Assembly: GCF_024267675.1 (NCBI RefSeq)
Contig: NZ_JALDYX010000001.1
Span: 62,001 to 126,000, forward strand
Source of the DNA: Marinobacterium sedimentorum
GTDB taxonomy: Bacteria; Pseudomonadota; Gammaproteobacteria; Pseudomonadales; Balneatricaceae
Direction: 5' to 3'
DNA: 64,000 nucleotides
The notes below the pieces were generated by a model, which ran no database searches, was not told the DNA's origin, and saw only the letters and a program-made list of their open reading frames with translations. Of this stretch, positions 20,535 to 30,411 are shown in pieces. Within the stretch, counting starts at the first letter, position 1, and each line of letters starts with the position of its first letter. The position numbers were made by a program, and so were the translations under genes.

Positions 20535-21419
20535 CTACTCAGGCGATAAGGGTAAGTCCACCGGACGGGCGGCGGTGTAACCGGCATCAGCCAGCTGACG
20601 CATCAGGCGCGCTTCGGTTTCGCTGTCGGGCACAGGCCCCAGCTGCACCCGGTAAAGGGTGCGACCTTCCTGGGTCACGGGTGACACCCGCAGGTTCAGG
20701 CCCGCAGACAGCTGCCCAATATTCTGTTCGATGCGCTCGATGGCCGCACGGTCCGAGAAGGCGCCCACCTGCAGGTAGCGCCCAGGCCCTGAAGCCGCTT
20801 TTTTTCCGGCAGTCAGGGCGGGGGCCGCAGCCAGAGTCCCGCGCGGATCCAGCACTTCGAGCGAGACACGGGCCGTGCCCTCGCCCATCATGTCCAACCG
20901 CGACGCCGCCGCGTAGGACAGGTCAATTACCCGTCCTTCATGGAAGGGACCGCGGTCATTCACCCGCACCACCACGCTGCGGTTGTTATCGAGGTTTGTC
21001 ACCCGAACATAGCTCGGCAGCGGCAGCGACTTGTGCGCTGCCGTCATACTGAACATGTCGTAGACTTCGCCATTGGACGTTTCATAGCCATGGAACTTGC
21101 GTCCATACCAGGACGCGGTGCCCTGCTCGCGATAGCCCAGCGCGTTGTCCAGAATGTGGTAACGCTGCCCCAACACCTCGTAAGGACTGCGATTCCCCCT
21201 CAGGCTTTTGGGCTCCAGCCGCGGCACGGCATCGGGCACCTTGGACACATCCACCATTTCCAGCGGCGCCTTGTCGTGCTGCATGGAATAACGACCGGCA
21301 TTGGCTTCGGGGACGCGGCTAGCGCCGGTGCTGTCTTCAGTCTGTTTTACCGAGGACGAGCAACCGGCCAGCAACGCCAGCAGCAGCCCCAGATACAGGC
21401 GCACTTGTGTGAAACTCAC
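20535..21419 (-). CDS. rlpA: RlpA, septal-ring lytic transglycosylase lipoprotein
   Basis: 294 residues. Lipobox LLAGC (Cys20), double-psi beta-barrel near 95-190 (GTASWYGRKFHGYETSNGE ... VVVRVNDRGPFHEGRVIDLS, here shortened) and a C-terminal SPOR domain (YLQVGAFSDRAAIERI ... RVQLGPV). It cleaves denuded glycan strands; SPOR targets it to septal peptidoglycan. GTG start overlapping the mltB stop by 4 nt (GTGA). Confidence 0.94.
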   Translation of the reverse strand: MSFTQVRLYLGLLLALLAGCSSSVKQTEDSTGASRVPEANAGRYSMQHDKAPLEMVDVSKVPDAVPRLEPKSLRGNRSPYEVLGQRYHILDNALGYREQGTASWYGRKFHGYETSNGEVYDMFSMTAAHKSLPLPSYVRVTNLDNNRSVVVRVNDRGPFHEGRVIDLSYAAASRLDMMGEGTARVSLEVLDPRGTLAAAPALTAGKKAASGPGRYLQVGAFSDRAAIERIEQNIGQLSAGLNLRVSPVTQEGRTLYRVQLGPVPDSETEARLMRQLADAGYTAARPVDLPLSPE

Positions 21420-22471
21420 CCCTGCTTGCTCCCCCGGTAGGCGGCGCCGATCATCTGGCTGAGTTCATGCACCGCCATGCCGTACAGACGGCTGTGGTTA
21501 TAGCGGGTGATGACGTAGAAGTTGTGCAGACCAAAGCGGTATTCGTCACCTTCGGCCATCTCCAGCTGCATCAGGGTCGCCTTCTGCGTCTGATCAAGAT
21601 CCTTGCGGGTGTTGATACCCCGCTCGGCCCACTGCGCCAGGGTGACTTCGGGTTCGAGACCGGCATTGAACCAGCTGGCGTCTGTGGTGCCGTTGATCAC
21701 CACATTGCTGATCACAGGCTCACCCTTTTTCCAGCCGTGGCGAGAAAAATAGTTGGCGACGCTGCCGATGGCATCCACCGGATTGCTCCAGATATCACGC
21801 TTGTTGTCGCCATCGAAGTCCACCGCATAGGCGCGAAAGCTCGACGGGATAAACTGGCCGTATCCCATGGCGCCGGCGTAGGAGCCCTTGAGCGACAGTG
21901 GATCAACCTTTTCTTCCTGCACCAGCTGCACGTATTCCTTCAGCTCGCCGCGAAAAAAGGCGCCGCGCTTGGGATAATCAAACCCCAGCGTCGCCAGCGC
22001 ATCAATCACGCGGTAACTGCCGGTAATGCGCCCGTAACGGGTTTCAACGCCGATAATGGCGACAATCACCTCAGCCGGCACACCGAACTGCTGCTCGGCC
22101 CGGGCCAGGGTATCGGCGTTCTCGCGCCAGAACTGAAGGCCCTGGTCGATACGCTTCTGTTCAATAAAGATCTTGCGGTACTCGCCCCAGGTCAGATGCT
22201 TTTCCGCCGGGCGCGACATGGCCTTGAGAATAGACTCCTGGCGCTGCGCCTGATCAAGCAGGCTCATCAGATAGGCGCGATCCACGCCTTCGGCCACCAT
22301 CTCGTCGATCAGCCCCTGCGCCTCGGGATACTGCGAATAGCCGGTGCCGGCATCTGCCGCCGCCGGGGCGGGAGCTGCGTCCTTGCTGACATGACCAACC
22401 GCTGTTGAAGCACAACCGGTTTGCAATACCAGCGCCAGTGTAACCAAAGCGGGAACCAAAACTTTTTGCAT
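21416..22471 (-). CDS. mltB: Membrane-bound lytic murein transglycosylase B
   Basis: 351 residues, lipoprotein signal with lipobox LQTGC (Cys20). Family GH103 core includes the catalytic Glu in GVETRYGR and the SYAGAMGYGQFIPSSF loop. It cleaves glycan strands to 1,6-anhydroMurNAc ends in the periplasm. Between rodA (13 nt upstream) and rlpA (overlap), so co-expressed with the elongasome. Confidence 0.94.
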   Translation of the reverse strand: MQKVLVPALVTLALVLQTGCASTAVGHVSKDAAPAPAAADAGTGYSQYPEAQGLIDEMVAEGVDRAYLMSLLDQAQRQESILKAMSRPAEKHLTWGEYRKIFIEQKRIDQGLQFWRENADTLARAEQQFGVPAEVIVAIIGVETRYGRITGSYRVIDALATLGFDYPKRGAFFRGELKEYVQLVQEEKVDPLSLKGSYAGAMGYGQFIPSSFRAYAVDFDGDNKRDIWSNPVDAIGSVANYFSRHGWKKGEPVISNVVINGTTDASWFNAGLEPEVTLAQWAERGINTRKDLDQTQKATLMQLEMAEGDEYRFGLHNFYVITRYNHSRLYGMAVHELSQMIGAAYRGSKQG

Positions 22472-22484
22472 ACTTAATCCCTGT

Positions 22485-23627
22485 TTATCGACGCAGCATC
22501 TGCCGATGGGTGTGAACCGACATCATAATGCCGAACCCTGCCATCAGCGTCACAATAGAGGTACCGCCATAACTGATCAAGGGCAGCGGCACACCAACCA
22601 CCGGCAAGAGTCCGCTGACCATGCCGATGTTTACAAATACATACACAAAGAACGTCAGGATAATGCTGCCCGCCACCAGACGGCCAAAGCTGTCCGGCGC
22701 CCGGCTGGCAATGATCAGGCCGCGGCCGATCACCAGCAGATACAGGAACAGCAGAATCAGCACACCGATCAGACCCATTTCCTCGGCAATGACCGCGATA
22801 ATGAAGTCGGTGTGGGACTCCGGCAGAAAATCCAGCTGCGACTGGGTGCCGGCCATATAGCCCTTGCCCCAGACACCGCCTGAACCTATGGCGGTCTTGG
22901 ACTGGATAATGTTCCAGCCACTGCCCAGCGGATCGCTCTCGGGGTCCAGAAAAGTGAGTACCCGCTGACGCTGATAGTCTTTCATCACCATCCAGAGCCC
23001 GGGCAGCGCCGCCCCGGCAGCCACCAGGGCGGCCAGCACATAGCGCCAGAGAATGCCCGACAGCAGCAGCACGAAAATGCCGGAGGCCGCAATCAGCAGC
23101 GAGGTGCCAAGGTCCGGCTGTTTCATGATCATGACCGACGGAATGCCCAGCAGCACCAGCGAGACAATAATGTGCAACGGTCGCGGAGGCAACGGCCGGC
23201 TCGAAAGATACCAGGCAATCATCAGCGGTAGCACCAGCTTGGTGATTTCCGATGGCTGAAAACGGAACCCCGGCAGTGCCAGCCAGCGCTGCGCACCCTT
23301 GGCACCCACCCCGACCAGCAGCACTGCCAGCAACAGCAGTACGCTGGCGGCAAACATCCAGGGCGCCCAGCGCGCCAGATGGCGCGGATTGACCTGGGCC
23401 AACCCGACCAGCACCACCAGAGCCGCTCCCATGCGCATCGCCTGCCGGCTGACGTAACCGACGTCCTGCCCGGATGCGCTATAGAGCACGAAAAGCCCGA
23501 AGCCACACAGCATCAGCAGGAACAGCAGCATCCAGGCATCCAGATGGGTATGGGACCACCAGCCCGGGCGCTTTGCCAGATGCTGGCCGGACTCCGGCAT
23601 GGTGCGCTGAAAATCGCGCAGGCTCAT
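22485..23627 (-). CDS. rodA: RodA, SEDS peptidoglycan glycosyltransferase
   Basis: 380 residues, about ten membrane helices. SEDS motifs: GYMAGTQSQLDFLPESHTDFI-like stretch (seen as LPESHTDFI) and the end GGTSIVTLMAGFGI. The catalytic Asp region is ESHTDF. It polymerises glycan together with PBP2 (mrdA, 58 nt upstream) during lateral growth. Confidence 0.96.
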   Translation of the reverse strand: MSLRDFQRTMPESGQHLAKRPGWWSHTHLDAWMLLFLLMLCGFGLFVLYSASGQDVGYVSRQAMRMGAALVVLVGLAQVNPRHLARWAPWMFAASVLLLLAVLLVGVGAKGAQRWLALPGFRFQPSEITKLVLPLMIAWYLSSRPLPPRPLHIIVSLVLLGIPSVMIMKQPDLGTSLLIAASGIFVLLLSGILWRYVLAALVAAGAALPGLWMVMKDYQRQRVLTFLDPESDPLGSGWNIIQSKTAIGSGGVWGKGYMAGTQSQLDFLPESHTDFIIAVIAEEMGLIGVLILLFLYLLVIGRGLIIASRAPDSFGRLVAGSIILTFFVYVFVNIGMVSGLLPVVGVPLPLISYGGTSIVTLMAGFGIMMSVHTHRQMLRR

Positions 23628-23685
23628 GCCACAACCCCCAAGGCTGCAACAGAGAACAGCTGTCCCATAGTCAGTGATTCAGTCG

Positions 23686-25608
23686 TCATCGTGATATTTC
23701 CACTTCCTGCAGCACTTCTTCTGCCATCGGATCTTGGCTGGGGTCTATGCCCAGCAGCCAGGCATCCATGACCTGACGCGCTATGGGTGCTGCCGTACTG
23801 GAGCCGCCGCCGCCGTTTTCCACTACCACGGCCACGGCGATCTGGGGATCGTCCGCCGGCGCAAAGGCGAGGAAGAGCGCATGGTCACGGTTGCGTTCCG
23901 ACAGTTTGGAAGCATCGTAACGTTCATCCTGCTTGATACCCACCACCTGAGCGGTACCGGTCTTGCCGGCGATGATATAACTTGAGTCCTTGCCGACCTT
24001 GCGCGCGGTACCGCGCTCGCCGTGCATAACATCCACCATGCCCTGGATCACCTGCTGCCAGTACGTATCGGACTTCAGGGTCACGTCTGCAGGCACGGGC
24101 TCAGCATCATCCAGCGGCGGCATGTTGATACGGATATCGCCGTCCTCGCCCTGGGTGCGCACCCCCTGCAACAGCTTGGGCTGCACCCACTTGCCGCGGT
24201 TGGCCAGTACAGTGGCGGCCGTTGCCAGCTGCAGCGGCGTTGCTACGAAAAAGCCCTGACCGATACTGAGGTTGACCGAGTCACCGGGATACCAGGGGCG
24301 CTTGCGGGCGCGGCGTTTCCATTCCTTGGATGGCAGCACCGCCGGTACCGCTTCGGGCAGATCCAGACTGGTCACAGCGCCAAAACCAAAGCGCCCCAGG
24401 TAATCCGACATCTTGTCCACTCCCATGCGGTAGCCGACATCGTAAAACCAGACGTCACAGGACTGGGCCAGCGCCAGATTCAGGTCCACCCGGCCATGGC
24501 CGCCGCGCTTCCAGTCCCGGTAGCGGCGCCCGCCCTGACTGAGGGTAAAGAAACCCGGATCCCACACTGAATGACTCGGTGATACAGTGCCGGAATCCAA
24601 CGCCGCCAGGGCAATCACCGGCTTGATGGTCGACCCCGGCGGGTAACCGCCGCGCAGCGCACGGTTGAACAGCGGCAGGTCGGGCGAGTCTCGCAGCGCG
24701 CTGTAGTCGGTGGTCGAAATACCGGTCACAAACAGGTTGGGGTCATAGCCCGGCTCGCTCACCAGCGCCAGAATGCCGCCCGTTTTGGGGTCGATCGCCA
24801 CCACCGAGGCACGACGCCCATCGAGCAGCCGTTCGGTGATCTGCTGCAAGCGCAGATCAAGGCTCAGCACCAGATCATCCCCCGGCACCGGATCGACGCG
24901 TTCCAGCACGCGCAAGACTCGGCCACGGGCATTGGTTTCGACCTTCTGGAAGCCCACCTGGCCGTGCAGCTGCGGCTCGTAGAATTTTTCGATACCCAGC
25001 TTGCCGATATAGTGCGTGGCGGCGTAGTTGTTGGCCTCCACCCGCTGCAGCTCTGCCTCGTTTATACGCCCGACATAGCCCAGCGCATGCACCACTGCCT
25101 CGCCGTAGGGGTAGTAGCGGATCAGATCCGCCTCAACCTGCACGCCCGGCAAGCGGTGATAGTTGACGGCAATGCGGGCAATCTCGAGCTCGGTGAGACG
25201 AAAACGCACCGGCACCGTTTCGAACGGGCGGCGGCGCTGGTGGTAGCGCTTCTGAAAGCGTTCAAGCTCGGATTCAGTGATGGGAATCAGCTGTTTCAGA
25301 ATTGCCAGGGTGCCGTCGAGATCCTTCACCTCTTCCTTGAGCACCGTCACGCTGTAGCTGGGACGGTTGTCGGCCAGCAAAACGCCATTGCGGTCGTAAA
25401 TCAGGCCACGGGTCGGCGCCACCGGCTGCAGATGCACCCGGTTGTCCTCCGACATGGCGGCATAACGGTCGTACTGCACGACCTGGAGGAAATAGAGCCG
25501 GCCAACCAGCACCGCCACCAGCGCGATTACCAGCACAAAGGCCAGCATTGCCCGGGCACCAAAGGTGCGGCTTTCCTGGCTGTAATCCTTGAAGCGTTCG
25601 AAGGCCAT
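23686..25608 (-). CDS. mrdA: Penicillin-binding protein 2 (transpeptidase of the elongasome)
   Basis: 640 residues from the ATG at 25608 (MAFERFKDYSQE), the family-like start; a 16-residue extension overlaps rlmH. One membrane helix near 17-37, PBP dimer domain, then transpeptidase with Ser in GSTIKPV (SxxK), SCD for SxN (AQSCDVW) and KTGTAQV. Partner of RodA. The ribosome site is weak and the gap to rlmH is 7 nt, so coupling is likely. Confidence 0.96.
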   Translation of the reverse strand: MAFERFKDYSQESRTFGARAMLAFVLVIALVAVLVGRLYFLQVVQYDRYAAMSEDNRVHLQPVAPTRGLIYDRNGVLLADNRPSYSVTVLKEEVKDLDGTLAILKQLIPITESELERFQKRYHQRRRPFETVPVRFRLTELEIARIAVNYHRLPGVQVEADLIRYYPYGEAVVHALGYVGRINEAELQRVEANNYAATHYIGKLGIEKFYEPQLHGQVGFQKVETNARGRVLRVLERVDPVPGDDLVLSLDLRLQQITERLLDGRRASVVAIDPKTGGILALVSEPGYDPNLFVTGISTTDYSALRDSPDLPLFNRALRGGYPPGSTIKPVIALAALDSGTVSPSHSVWDPGFFTLSQGGRRYRDWKRGGHGRVDLNLALAQSCDVWFYDVGYRMGVDKMSDYLGRFGFGAVTSLDLPEAVPAVLPSKEWKRRARKRPWYPGDSVNLSIGQGFFVATPLQLATAATVLANRGKWVQPKLLQGVRTQGEDGDIRINMPPLDDAEPVPADVTLKSDTYWQQVIQGMVDVMHGERGTARKVGKDSSYIIAGKTGTAQVVGIKQDERYDASKLSERNRDHALFLAFAPADDPQIAVAVVVENGGGGSSTAAPIARQVMDAWLLGIDPSQDPMAEEVLQEVEISR

Positions 25609-25615
25609 GAAATCG

Positions 25616-26083
25616 CTATTTGTGGTAGGGGTGACCCTGCAAAATGGTACAGGCACGGTAGAGCTGCTCTGCCAGCAGCACGCGCACCAGCGGATGGGGC
25701 AACGTCAGCGCCGACAACGACCAGCGCTGCTCAGCCGCCGCACTGCAGCGGGCATCCAGACCGTCCGGACCGCCGATCAGCAAGGAGACGTTTCGACCGC
25801 CCATGCGCCAGCCTTCCATGTTCGAGGCCAGTTGCTCGGTCGACCAGTTGCGACCTTCCACCTCCAGCGCCACCACCAGATCTCCCTTGGGGATGGCCGC
25901 CAGCATCTGATCGCCTTCCTGGCGCTTGGCCCGGGCGATATCCGCGCCCTTGCCCCGATGACCCAGCGTCAACTCCACCAGCTCCAGCGTCAAATCCGCC
26001 GGCAGCCGCTTGGCGTACTCATCGTAGCCCTGGGTGACCCAGCCAGGCATCTTGCCGCCAACGGCAATCAGACGTACTTTCAT
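25616..26083 (-). CDS. rlmH: 23S rRNA (pseudouridine-1915-N3) methyltransferase
   Basis: 155 residues, the exact size of RlmH. SPOUT fold with the SAM-binding GGPDGLD and the C-terminal [14 protein letters not shown]. It methylates pseudouridine 1915 of 23S rRNA on 70S ribosomes. Lies between rsfS and mrdA as in most gammaproteobacteria. Confidence 0.97.
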   Translation of the reverse strand: MKVRLIAVGGKMPGWVTQGYDEYAKRLPADLTLELVELTLGHRGKGADIARAKRQEGDQMLAAIPKGDLVVALEVEGRNWSTEQLASNMEGWRMGGRNVSLLIGGPDGLDARCSAAAEQRWSLSALTLPHPLVRVLLAEQLYRACTILQGHPYHK

Positions 26084-26088
26084 TGCCG

Positions 26089-26430
26089 TTACTCTGCCGC
26101 CTTAGCCGCGTCAAAGCTCCACAGCCGTTCCAGATCATAGAAGCTGCGGGCATCCGGCATCATGACATGGACAACGATATCGCCCAGATCCACCAGCACC
26201 CAGTCACCGCCGGTCTGGCCTTCGGTGCCCAGCGGTATTACGCCCGCTTCTTTCGCCTTATCGATCACTTCCTGGGAAATGGAGTTCACATGGCGATGGG
26301 AGGTTCCGCTGGCGATCAGCATGAAGTCGGTCACGCTGGATTTGCCCTGCACATCCAGTACCACAACATCTTTGGCTTTCATATCTTCCAGCGCGGTTTG
26401 CGCCAGGGTGACCAGTTGATCAATCCGCAT
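26089..26430 (-). CDS. rsfS: Ribosomal silencing factor RsfS
   Basis: 113 residues of the DUF143/Iojap family ([35 protein letters not shown] region, with [14 protein letters not shown] near the end). It binds L14 and blocks subunit joining in starvation. Spaced 5-6 nt from both neighbours. Confidence 0.95.
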   Translation of the reverse strand: MRIDQLVTLAQTALEDMKAKDVVVLDVQGKSSVTDFMLIASGTSHRHVNSISQEVIDKAKEAGVIPLGTEGQTGGDWVLVDLGDIVVHVMMPDARSFYDLERLWSFDAAKAAE

Positions 26431-26436
26431 CTTGGG

Positions 26437-27105
26437 TTAACTATCCTCTTCAATCACGTAAAGTTTGTGTTGTTGCATATAGTGCCAGACGGGGTCCGGA
26501 CACAGGTATCGGGGTGACAGCCCCTTCGCCACCAGCTGGCGAATCTGGGTGGCCGAGATGCTCAGCGGCGTCAGTTCGTGCATCAGCACGCGACCACAGG
26601 GCGATCCCAGCACTGTCCTCAGCGAACGGGTTTCGTGGGCACGGAAAAAACGCTGCATCCGCTCATCCGGCTCGTATACATAACCTGGCCGGCACACCAC
26701 TATGATGTGACAGTAGTCAGGCAGCTGTTCCCAGCCATGCCAGCTGGCCAGCCCGAGGTAGGCATCCATGCCCAGCACCATGCACAGCGACCGGTCGGGG
26801 CCGATTTCGGCCCGCAACGACTGCAGCGTGAGCAGGCTGTAGGACGGCTGGTCCGACAGCACCTCGCGCGCATCCACCCGCAGGGCCGGTTCTTGCTCCA
26901 CCGCCAGGCCTACCATGGCCAGACGCTGTTCCGACGAGCAGCCGGGCTGCTCGCGGTGCACCGGGATCTTCGACGGAATCAGGCAGACCTGTTCGACCCC
27001 CATCCACTGCTGGATCTCCAGCGCGGTGCGCAGGTGGCCATTGTGCACGGGGTCAAAGGTGCCGCCCATGAAAACCAGGGCATCCGCAGGGCCGGTATTG
27101 GTCAT
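26437..27105 (-). CDS. nadD: Nicotinate-nucleotide adenylyltransferase
   Basis: 222 residues, nucleotidyltransferase with GGTFDPVHNGHL (HxGH motif) and the C-terminal SISATQIRQL. It forms deamido-NAD from nicotinate mononucleotide and ATP. Directly after proA (6 nt). Confidence 0.96.
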   Translation of the reverse strand: MTNTGPADALVFMGGTFDPVHNGHLRTALEIQQWMGVEQVCLIPSKIPVHREQPGCSSEQRLAMVGLAVEQEPALRVDAREVLSDQPSYSLLTLQSLRAEIGPDRSLCMVLGMDAYLGLASWHGWEQLPDYCHIIVVCRPGYVYEPDERMQRFFRAHETRSLRTVLGSPCGRVLMHELTPLSISATQIRQLVAKGLSPRYLCPDPVWHYMQQHKLYVIEEDS

Positions 27106-27111
27106 GTCCGT

Positions 27112-28368
27112 TTACTGACGGATATGACCATCACCCAGCACCACGTATTTCTGCGACGTCAGGCCTTCTAGGCCAACAGGGCCACGGGCATGAATCTTGT
27201 CCGTGGAAATACCAATCTCGGCCCCCAGGCCGTACTCGAAACCATCGGCAAAGCGCGTCGAGGCATTTACCATCACCGAGCTGGAATCCACTTCCCGCAG
27301 GAAGCGCCGCGACTTGGTGTAGTTTTCCGTGACGATGGCATCGGTATGGTGAGAACCGTAGGTGTTGATATGGCTGATGGCCTCATCCATGCCGTCGAGC
27401 ACACGGATCGACAGTATGGGGGCCAGGTATTCTGTGGACCAGTCTTCCTGCGTTGCCGCCACAATCTGCGGCAACAGCGCACGGGTGCGTTCACAGCCGC
27501 GCAGCTCGACGCCGGCCTGCTCATAGGCGCCGGCCAGCTCCGGCAGCACCTTGGCGGCCACACTGCTGTCGACCAGCAGGGTTTCCATGGTGTTGCAGGT
27601 GCCGTAGCGGTGCGTCTTGGCATTGAGCGCTATATTAATCGCCTTGGAGGTGTCGGCATCGCTGTCGATAAAGACATGGCAGATACCGTCCAGATGCTTG
27701 ATCACCGGCACCCGCGCATCACGGCTGACCCGCTCGATCAGGCCCTTGCCGCCGCGGGGTACTATAACGTCGACGTACTCCGGCATGGTAATCAGTTGTC
27801 CCACGGCGGCACGGTCTGTGGTTTCAACCACCTGCACCGCCGTCTGCGGCAGTCCTGCGCGCTTGAGGCCCGCGGCAATGCAGGCCGCAATCGCCTGATT
27901 GGAATGAATCGATTCGGAGCCACCACGCAAGATCGCGGCATTACCGGACTTCAGGCACAGGCTCGCCGCCTCGACCGTCACATTGGGACGCGACTCATAG
28001 ATGATGCCGATCACGCCCAGCGGCACGCGCATCTTGCCGACCTGGATACCGCTGGGGCGATAGTTCATATCGGTGATTCCACCTATGGGGTCTGCCAGTG
28101 TCGCCACCTGATGCAGGCCCTCGATCATGGTATCGATACGCGCCGGTGTCAGTTCCAGACGGTCCAGCATGGCTGCATCCAGACCATTGGCCTTGCCGTT
28201 TTCCAGATCCTGTCGGTTGGCACTGGCCAGCACCTCGCGGGCAGCCTCCAGGGCTTCTGCCATATACAGCAGCGTCTTGTTCTTGATGCCGGTTTCAGCC
28301 CGCGCCATCAGCCGCGACGCTTCGCGTGCACGCTGACCCAGCTCGATCATGTATGCCTCTACGTTCAT
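27112..28368 (-). CDS. proA: Gamma-glutamyl phosphate reductase
   Basis: 418 residues of the aldehyde dehydrogenase superfamily; active-site Cys in [14 protein letters not shown]. Second step of proline synthesis. proB is not adjacent (in many gammaproteobacteria it lies elsewhere). First gene of the long minus-strand unit running through nadD, rsfS, rlmH, mrdA, rodA, mltB, rlpA and probably dacA. Confidence 0.96.
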   Translation of the reverse strand: MNVEAYMIELGQRAREASRLMARAETGIKNKTLLYMAEALEAAREVLASANRQDLENGKANGLDAAMLDRLELTPARIDTMIEGLHQVATLADPIGGITDMNYRPSGIQVGKMRVPLGVIGIIYESRPNVTVEAASLCLKSGNAAILRGGSESIHSNQAIAACIAAGLKRAGLPQTAVQVVETTDRAAVGQLITMPEYVDVIVPRGGKGLIERVSRDARVPVIKHLDGICHVFIDSDADTSKAINIALNAKTHRYGTCNTMETLLVDSSVAAKVLPELAGAYEQAGVELRGCERTRALLPQIVAATQEDWSTEYLAPILSIRVLDGMDEAISHINTYGSHHTDAIVTENYTKSRRFLREVDSSSVMVNASTRFADGFEYGLGAEIGISTDKIHARGPVGLEGLTSQKYVVLGDGHIRQ

Positions 28369-28401
28369 GCCCTGCCCTTAGCTCCGGTCGTTAACCTGCG
28401 C

Positions 28402-28407
28402 ATTATA
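28402..28407 (-). promoter_or_regulatory. -10 element upstream of proA
   Basis: A perfect TATAAT on the minus strand, 34 nt before the proA start; no good -35 at 16-18 bp (TGCAAC). Likely the main promoter of the proA-nadD-rsfS-rlmH-mrdA-rodA unit. Confidence 0.45.
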
Positions 28408-28572
28408 CCGTCGGGAACCCGGATGTTGCATGAAGGATTTCACTTTTGCTGCAAGCGTCGAATACGGCACCCGAATCGATGCATCAACAGATCACTGCAG
28501 CCGGCGTTTTAAATGGCGTCTGGGTGCGCTGCAACATGCAGCCCGGCAGCACTGTGCCGGCCCCGGTTGAGC

Positions 28573-28581
28573 TGTTATGAT
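28573..28581 (+). promoter_or_regulatory. Extended -10 promoter of the SMP_2 gene
   Basis: TGTTATGAT: TG, one base, TATGAT, an extended -10 about 46 nt before the ATG at 28627. No clear -35, as often with extended -10 promoters. Confidence 0.45.
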
Positions 28582-28626
28582 CGGTTTCGTCCAATTTCCA
28601 CGCGCCCCTGGATAACCCAGCACACT

Positions 28627-30309
28627 ATGTCCGCAGTCCAGCCCCATATCACCGCCATTCCGTCCCCGTTGCGTCGTCGCCTGCTGCTGCAACTGGCCAT
28701 GATTATGACCTTTGGCCTGCTGCTCAGCGGCGGCTACCTCTGGTTCAGCGCCAGCAAGGATGCCCAGGCACAGACGCTGGCATCCGGCGGCAAGCTGATG
28801 CGCCAGTCCGCCGTGCTGCTGCAGCCGCTGCTGCTGGCCGACGACCGGGTTAGCCTGAACTACCTTATTAACGAGCTTGGCGATCAGCCCGAAGTGCGCG
28901 GCATCGCACTCTATAACCAGACCAACGAACTGGTCGCCCGCAGCGGCGAAGCCGAAGGACCGCTGGAACGCGAACTGGTGCTGGAGCGCGAGCAGCAGAC
29001 CCTGGGCCGCATGCTGTTCTGGCTCGATCCGGCCCCTGCCCGGGAGCAGCGCCTGGGGCAGCTGCCCCTGGTGGCCATGCTCTGGCTCGGCAGCGCCCTG
29101 GTGTCCCTGCTGACCCTGGCCATGACGCTGAATCCTCGCCCGCCACGCGAACCCCTCGATGCCGAAGAATACGATGAAGCCCTGACGGATGCCGAGCTGG
29201 AAGAAGAACCAGGCGCAGCGCTGGATGCAGAACCGATGCACGAGCTGAACGCAATGGCCTTCTCGACGGAAAATCCGGATGCGGCGGACCTGCACCAGGA
29301 TAACGCCGATACTGAAGCCGATCCCCGGCGCTACGATTTCCCGGCCGAAGACGCAGACGCATCGGACGCAGCCCCCGAGGATTATCAGCTCCTCGACGAC
29401 GATGAGTTTGATCCCGACCAGGGCAGTGATCCGTACGACGATCAGAACGACGCCTCGAACAAGCGCCGACAGCCTGATCGGGAAGAGTCAGGCTTCGAGG
29501 GACTGCTGGATCTGCTGCGGCCGGTGAAGGAGCGGCTGATGCCCCGTTTCATGCCCTCGGCGCCGCAGCCGGAAGAATTCGAGCGCACCCAGGAGCCGCG
29601 CTTTATCGACGAGGATCTGGAGTTTGACGACGATGAGCCAGCCGCGGCCGAACCCGAGCGCCCCAGCGCGCCCAATCCGCTGCGCGAACGCGCCGAGACT
29701 CAGCTGGGCCTTTACAGTTTTGAGCACGAACTGGAACTGATACTGACGCCGGAAGAGGCCAGCTATCTGCTGCTGATCGACGCCGCCAGCGGCCATGCCG
29801 AGTATGTCGACGAGAACGAGCGTACCGAACTGCTGACCCACTACGGCCAGTTCGCCCATCAGATCGCCGCCATTTACAGTGGTGACATCGAGCCACAGGA
29901 CAACGGCGACGTTCGCATCTGGTTCCGCCAGCCCACCGACGACGACGCCCACGGTGCCAATGCCCTCTGTGCCGCCAAGCTGTTCACCCTGCTGTACCGG
30001 GCCTTTAACCAGAGCCGCATTCGCTGTTTCCAGCCGGTACTGAACCTGCATATAGCACTGGTACGCGGCAACTGCCAGAAGCCCTCACTGATGCTGGAAG
30101 AAGTCCAGTTCCTGACCCGCAGCACCCAGAGTAACGAGCTGATCAGCCACACGGCGCTGACCGAAGTTCCGGACCTGAAGGGCAATCTGCTGGAGCACGC
30201 CGATATCAGGCGCGAGGACGAAGACAAGGTACTGATCCATCGCCTGAGCGAGGATTACGAGGAACTGCTGCAGCGACAGGCCAGCCACCTGATGAGCAAG
30301 ACAGACTGA
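28627..30309 (+). CDS. SMP_2-family membrane protein (AhpA/haemolysin-expression-related)
   Basis: 560 residues from the ATG at 28627; upstream in-frame codons are Cys/Arg-rich noise. TM1 19-40, a ~105-residue periplasmic part, TM2 147-168, then a long very acidic linker (about 172-370, rich in D/E, A and P) and a globular cytoplasmic C-terminal domain (LYSFEHELELILTPEEASYLLLID onward). The two-helix N-terminus with a periplasmic loop matches the SMP_2 family (Pfam 'bacterial virulence factor haemolysin'), commonly near serB or parC. The size of the acidic linker is unusual. Function unknown. Convergent with parC across a strong terminator. Confidence 0.7.
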   Translation: MSAVQPHITAIPSPLRRRLLLQLAMIMTFGLLLSGGYLWFSASKDAQAQTLASGGKLMRQSAVLLQPLLLADDRVSLNYLINELGDQPEVRGIALYNQTNELVARSGEAEGPLERELVLEREQQTLGRMLFWLDPAPAREQRLGQLPLVAMLWLGSALVSLLTLAMTLNPRPPREPLDAEEYDEALTDAELEEEPGAALDAEPMHELNAMAFSTENPDAADLHQDNADTEADPRRYDFPAEDADASDAAPEDYQLLDDDEFDPDQGSDPYDDQNDASNKRRQPDREESGFEGLLDLLRPVKERLMPRFMPSAPQPEEFERTQEPRFIDEDLEFDDDEPAAAEPERPSAPNPLRERAETQLGLYSFEHELELILTPEEASYLLLIDAASGHAEYVDENERTELLTHYGQFAHQIAAIYSGDIEPQDNGDVRIWFRQPTDDDAHGANALCAAKLFTLLYRAFNQSRIRCFQPVLNLHIALVRGNCQKPSLMLEEVQFLTRSTQSNELISHTALTEVPDLKGNLLEHADIRREDEDKVLIHRLSEDYEELLQRQASHLMSKTD

Positions 30310-30340
30310 CCTCAGCCGGAGGCACCACAGACCAGACAGC

Positions 30341-30380
30341 AAAAAGGCGCTGGCGACACAGAGGTCGCCAGCGCCTTTTT
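30341..30380. terminator. Bidirectional terminator between the SMP_2 gene and parC
   Basis: AAAAA, GGCGCTGGCGAC (30346-30357), loop ACAGAG, GTCGCCAGCGCC (30364-30375), TTTTT: a 12-bp perfect stem serving both converging genes. Confidence 0.92.
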
Positions 30381-30411
30381 CGTATTTCAGAGCGCGTGCA
30401 GGCGCTGCCCG

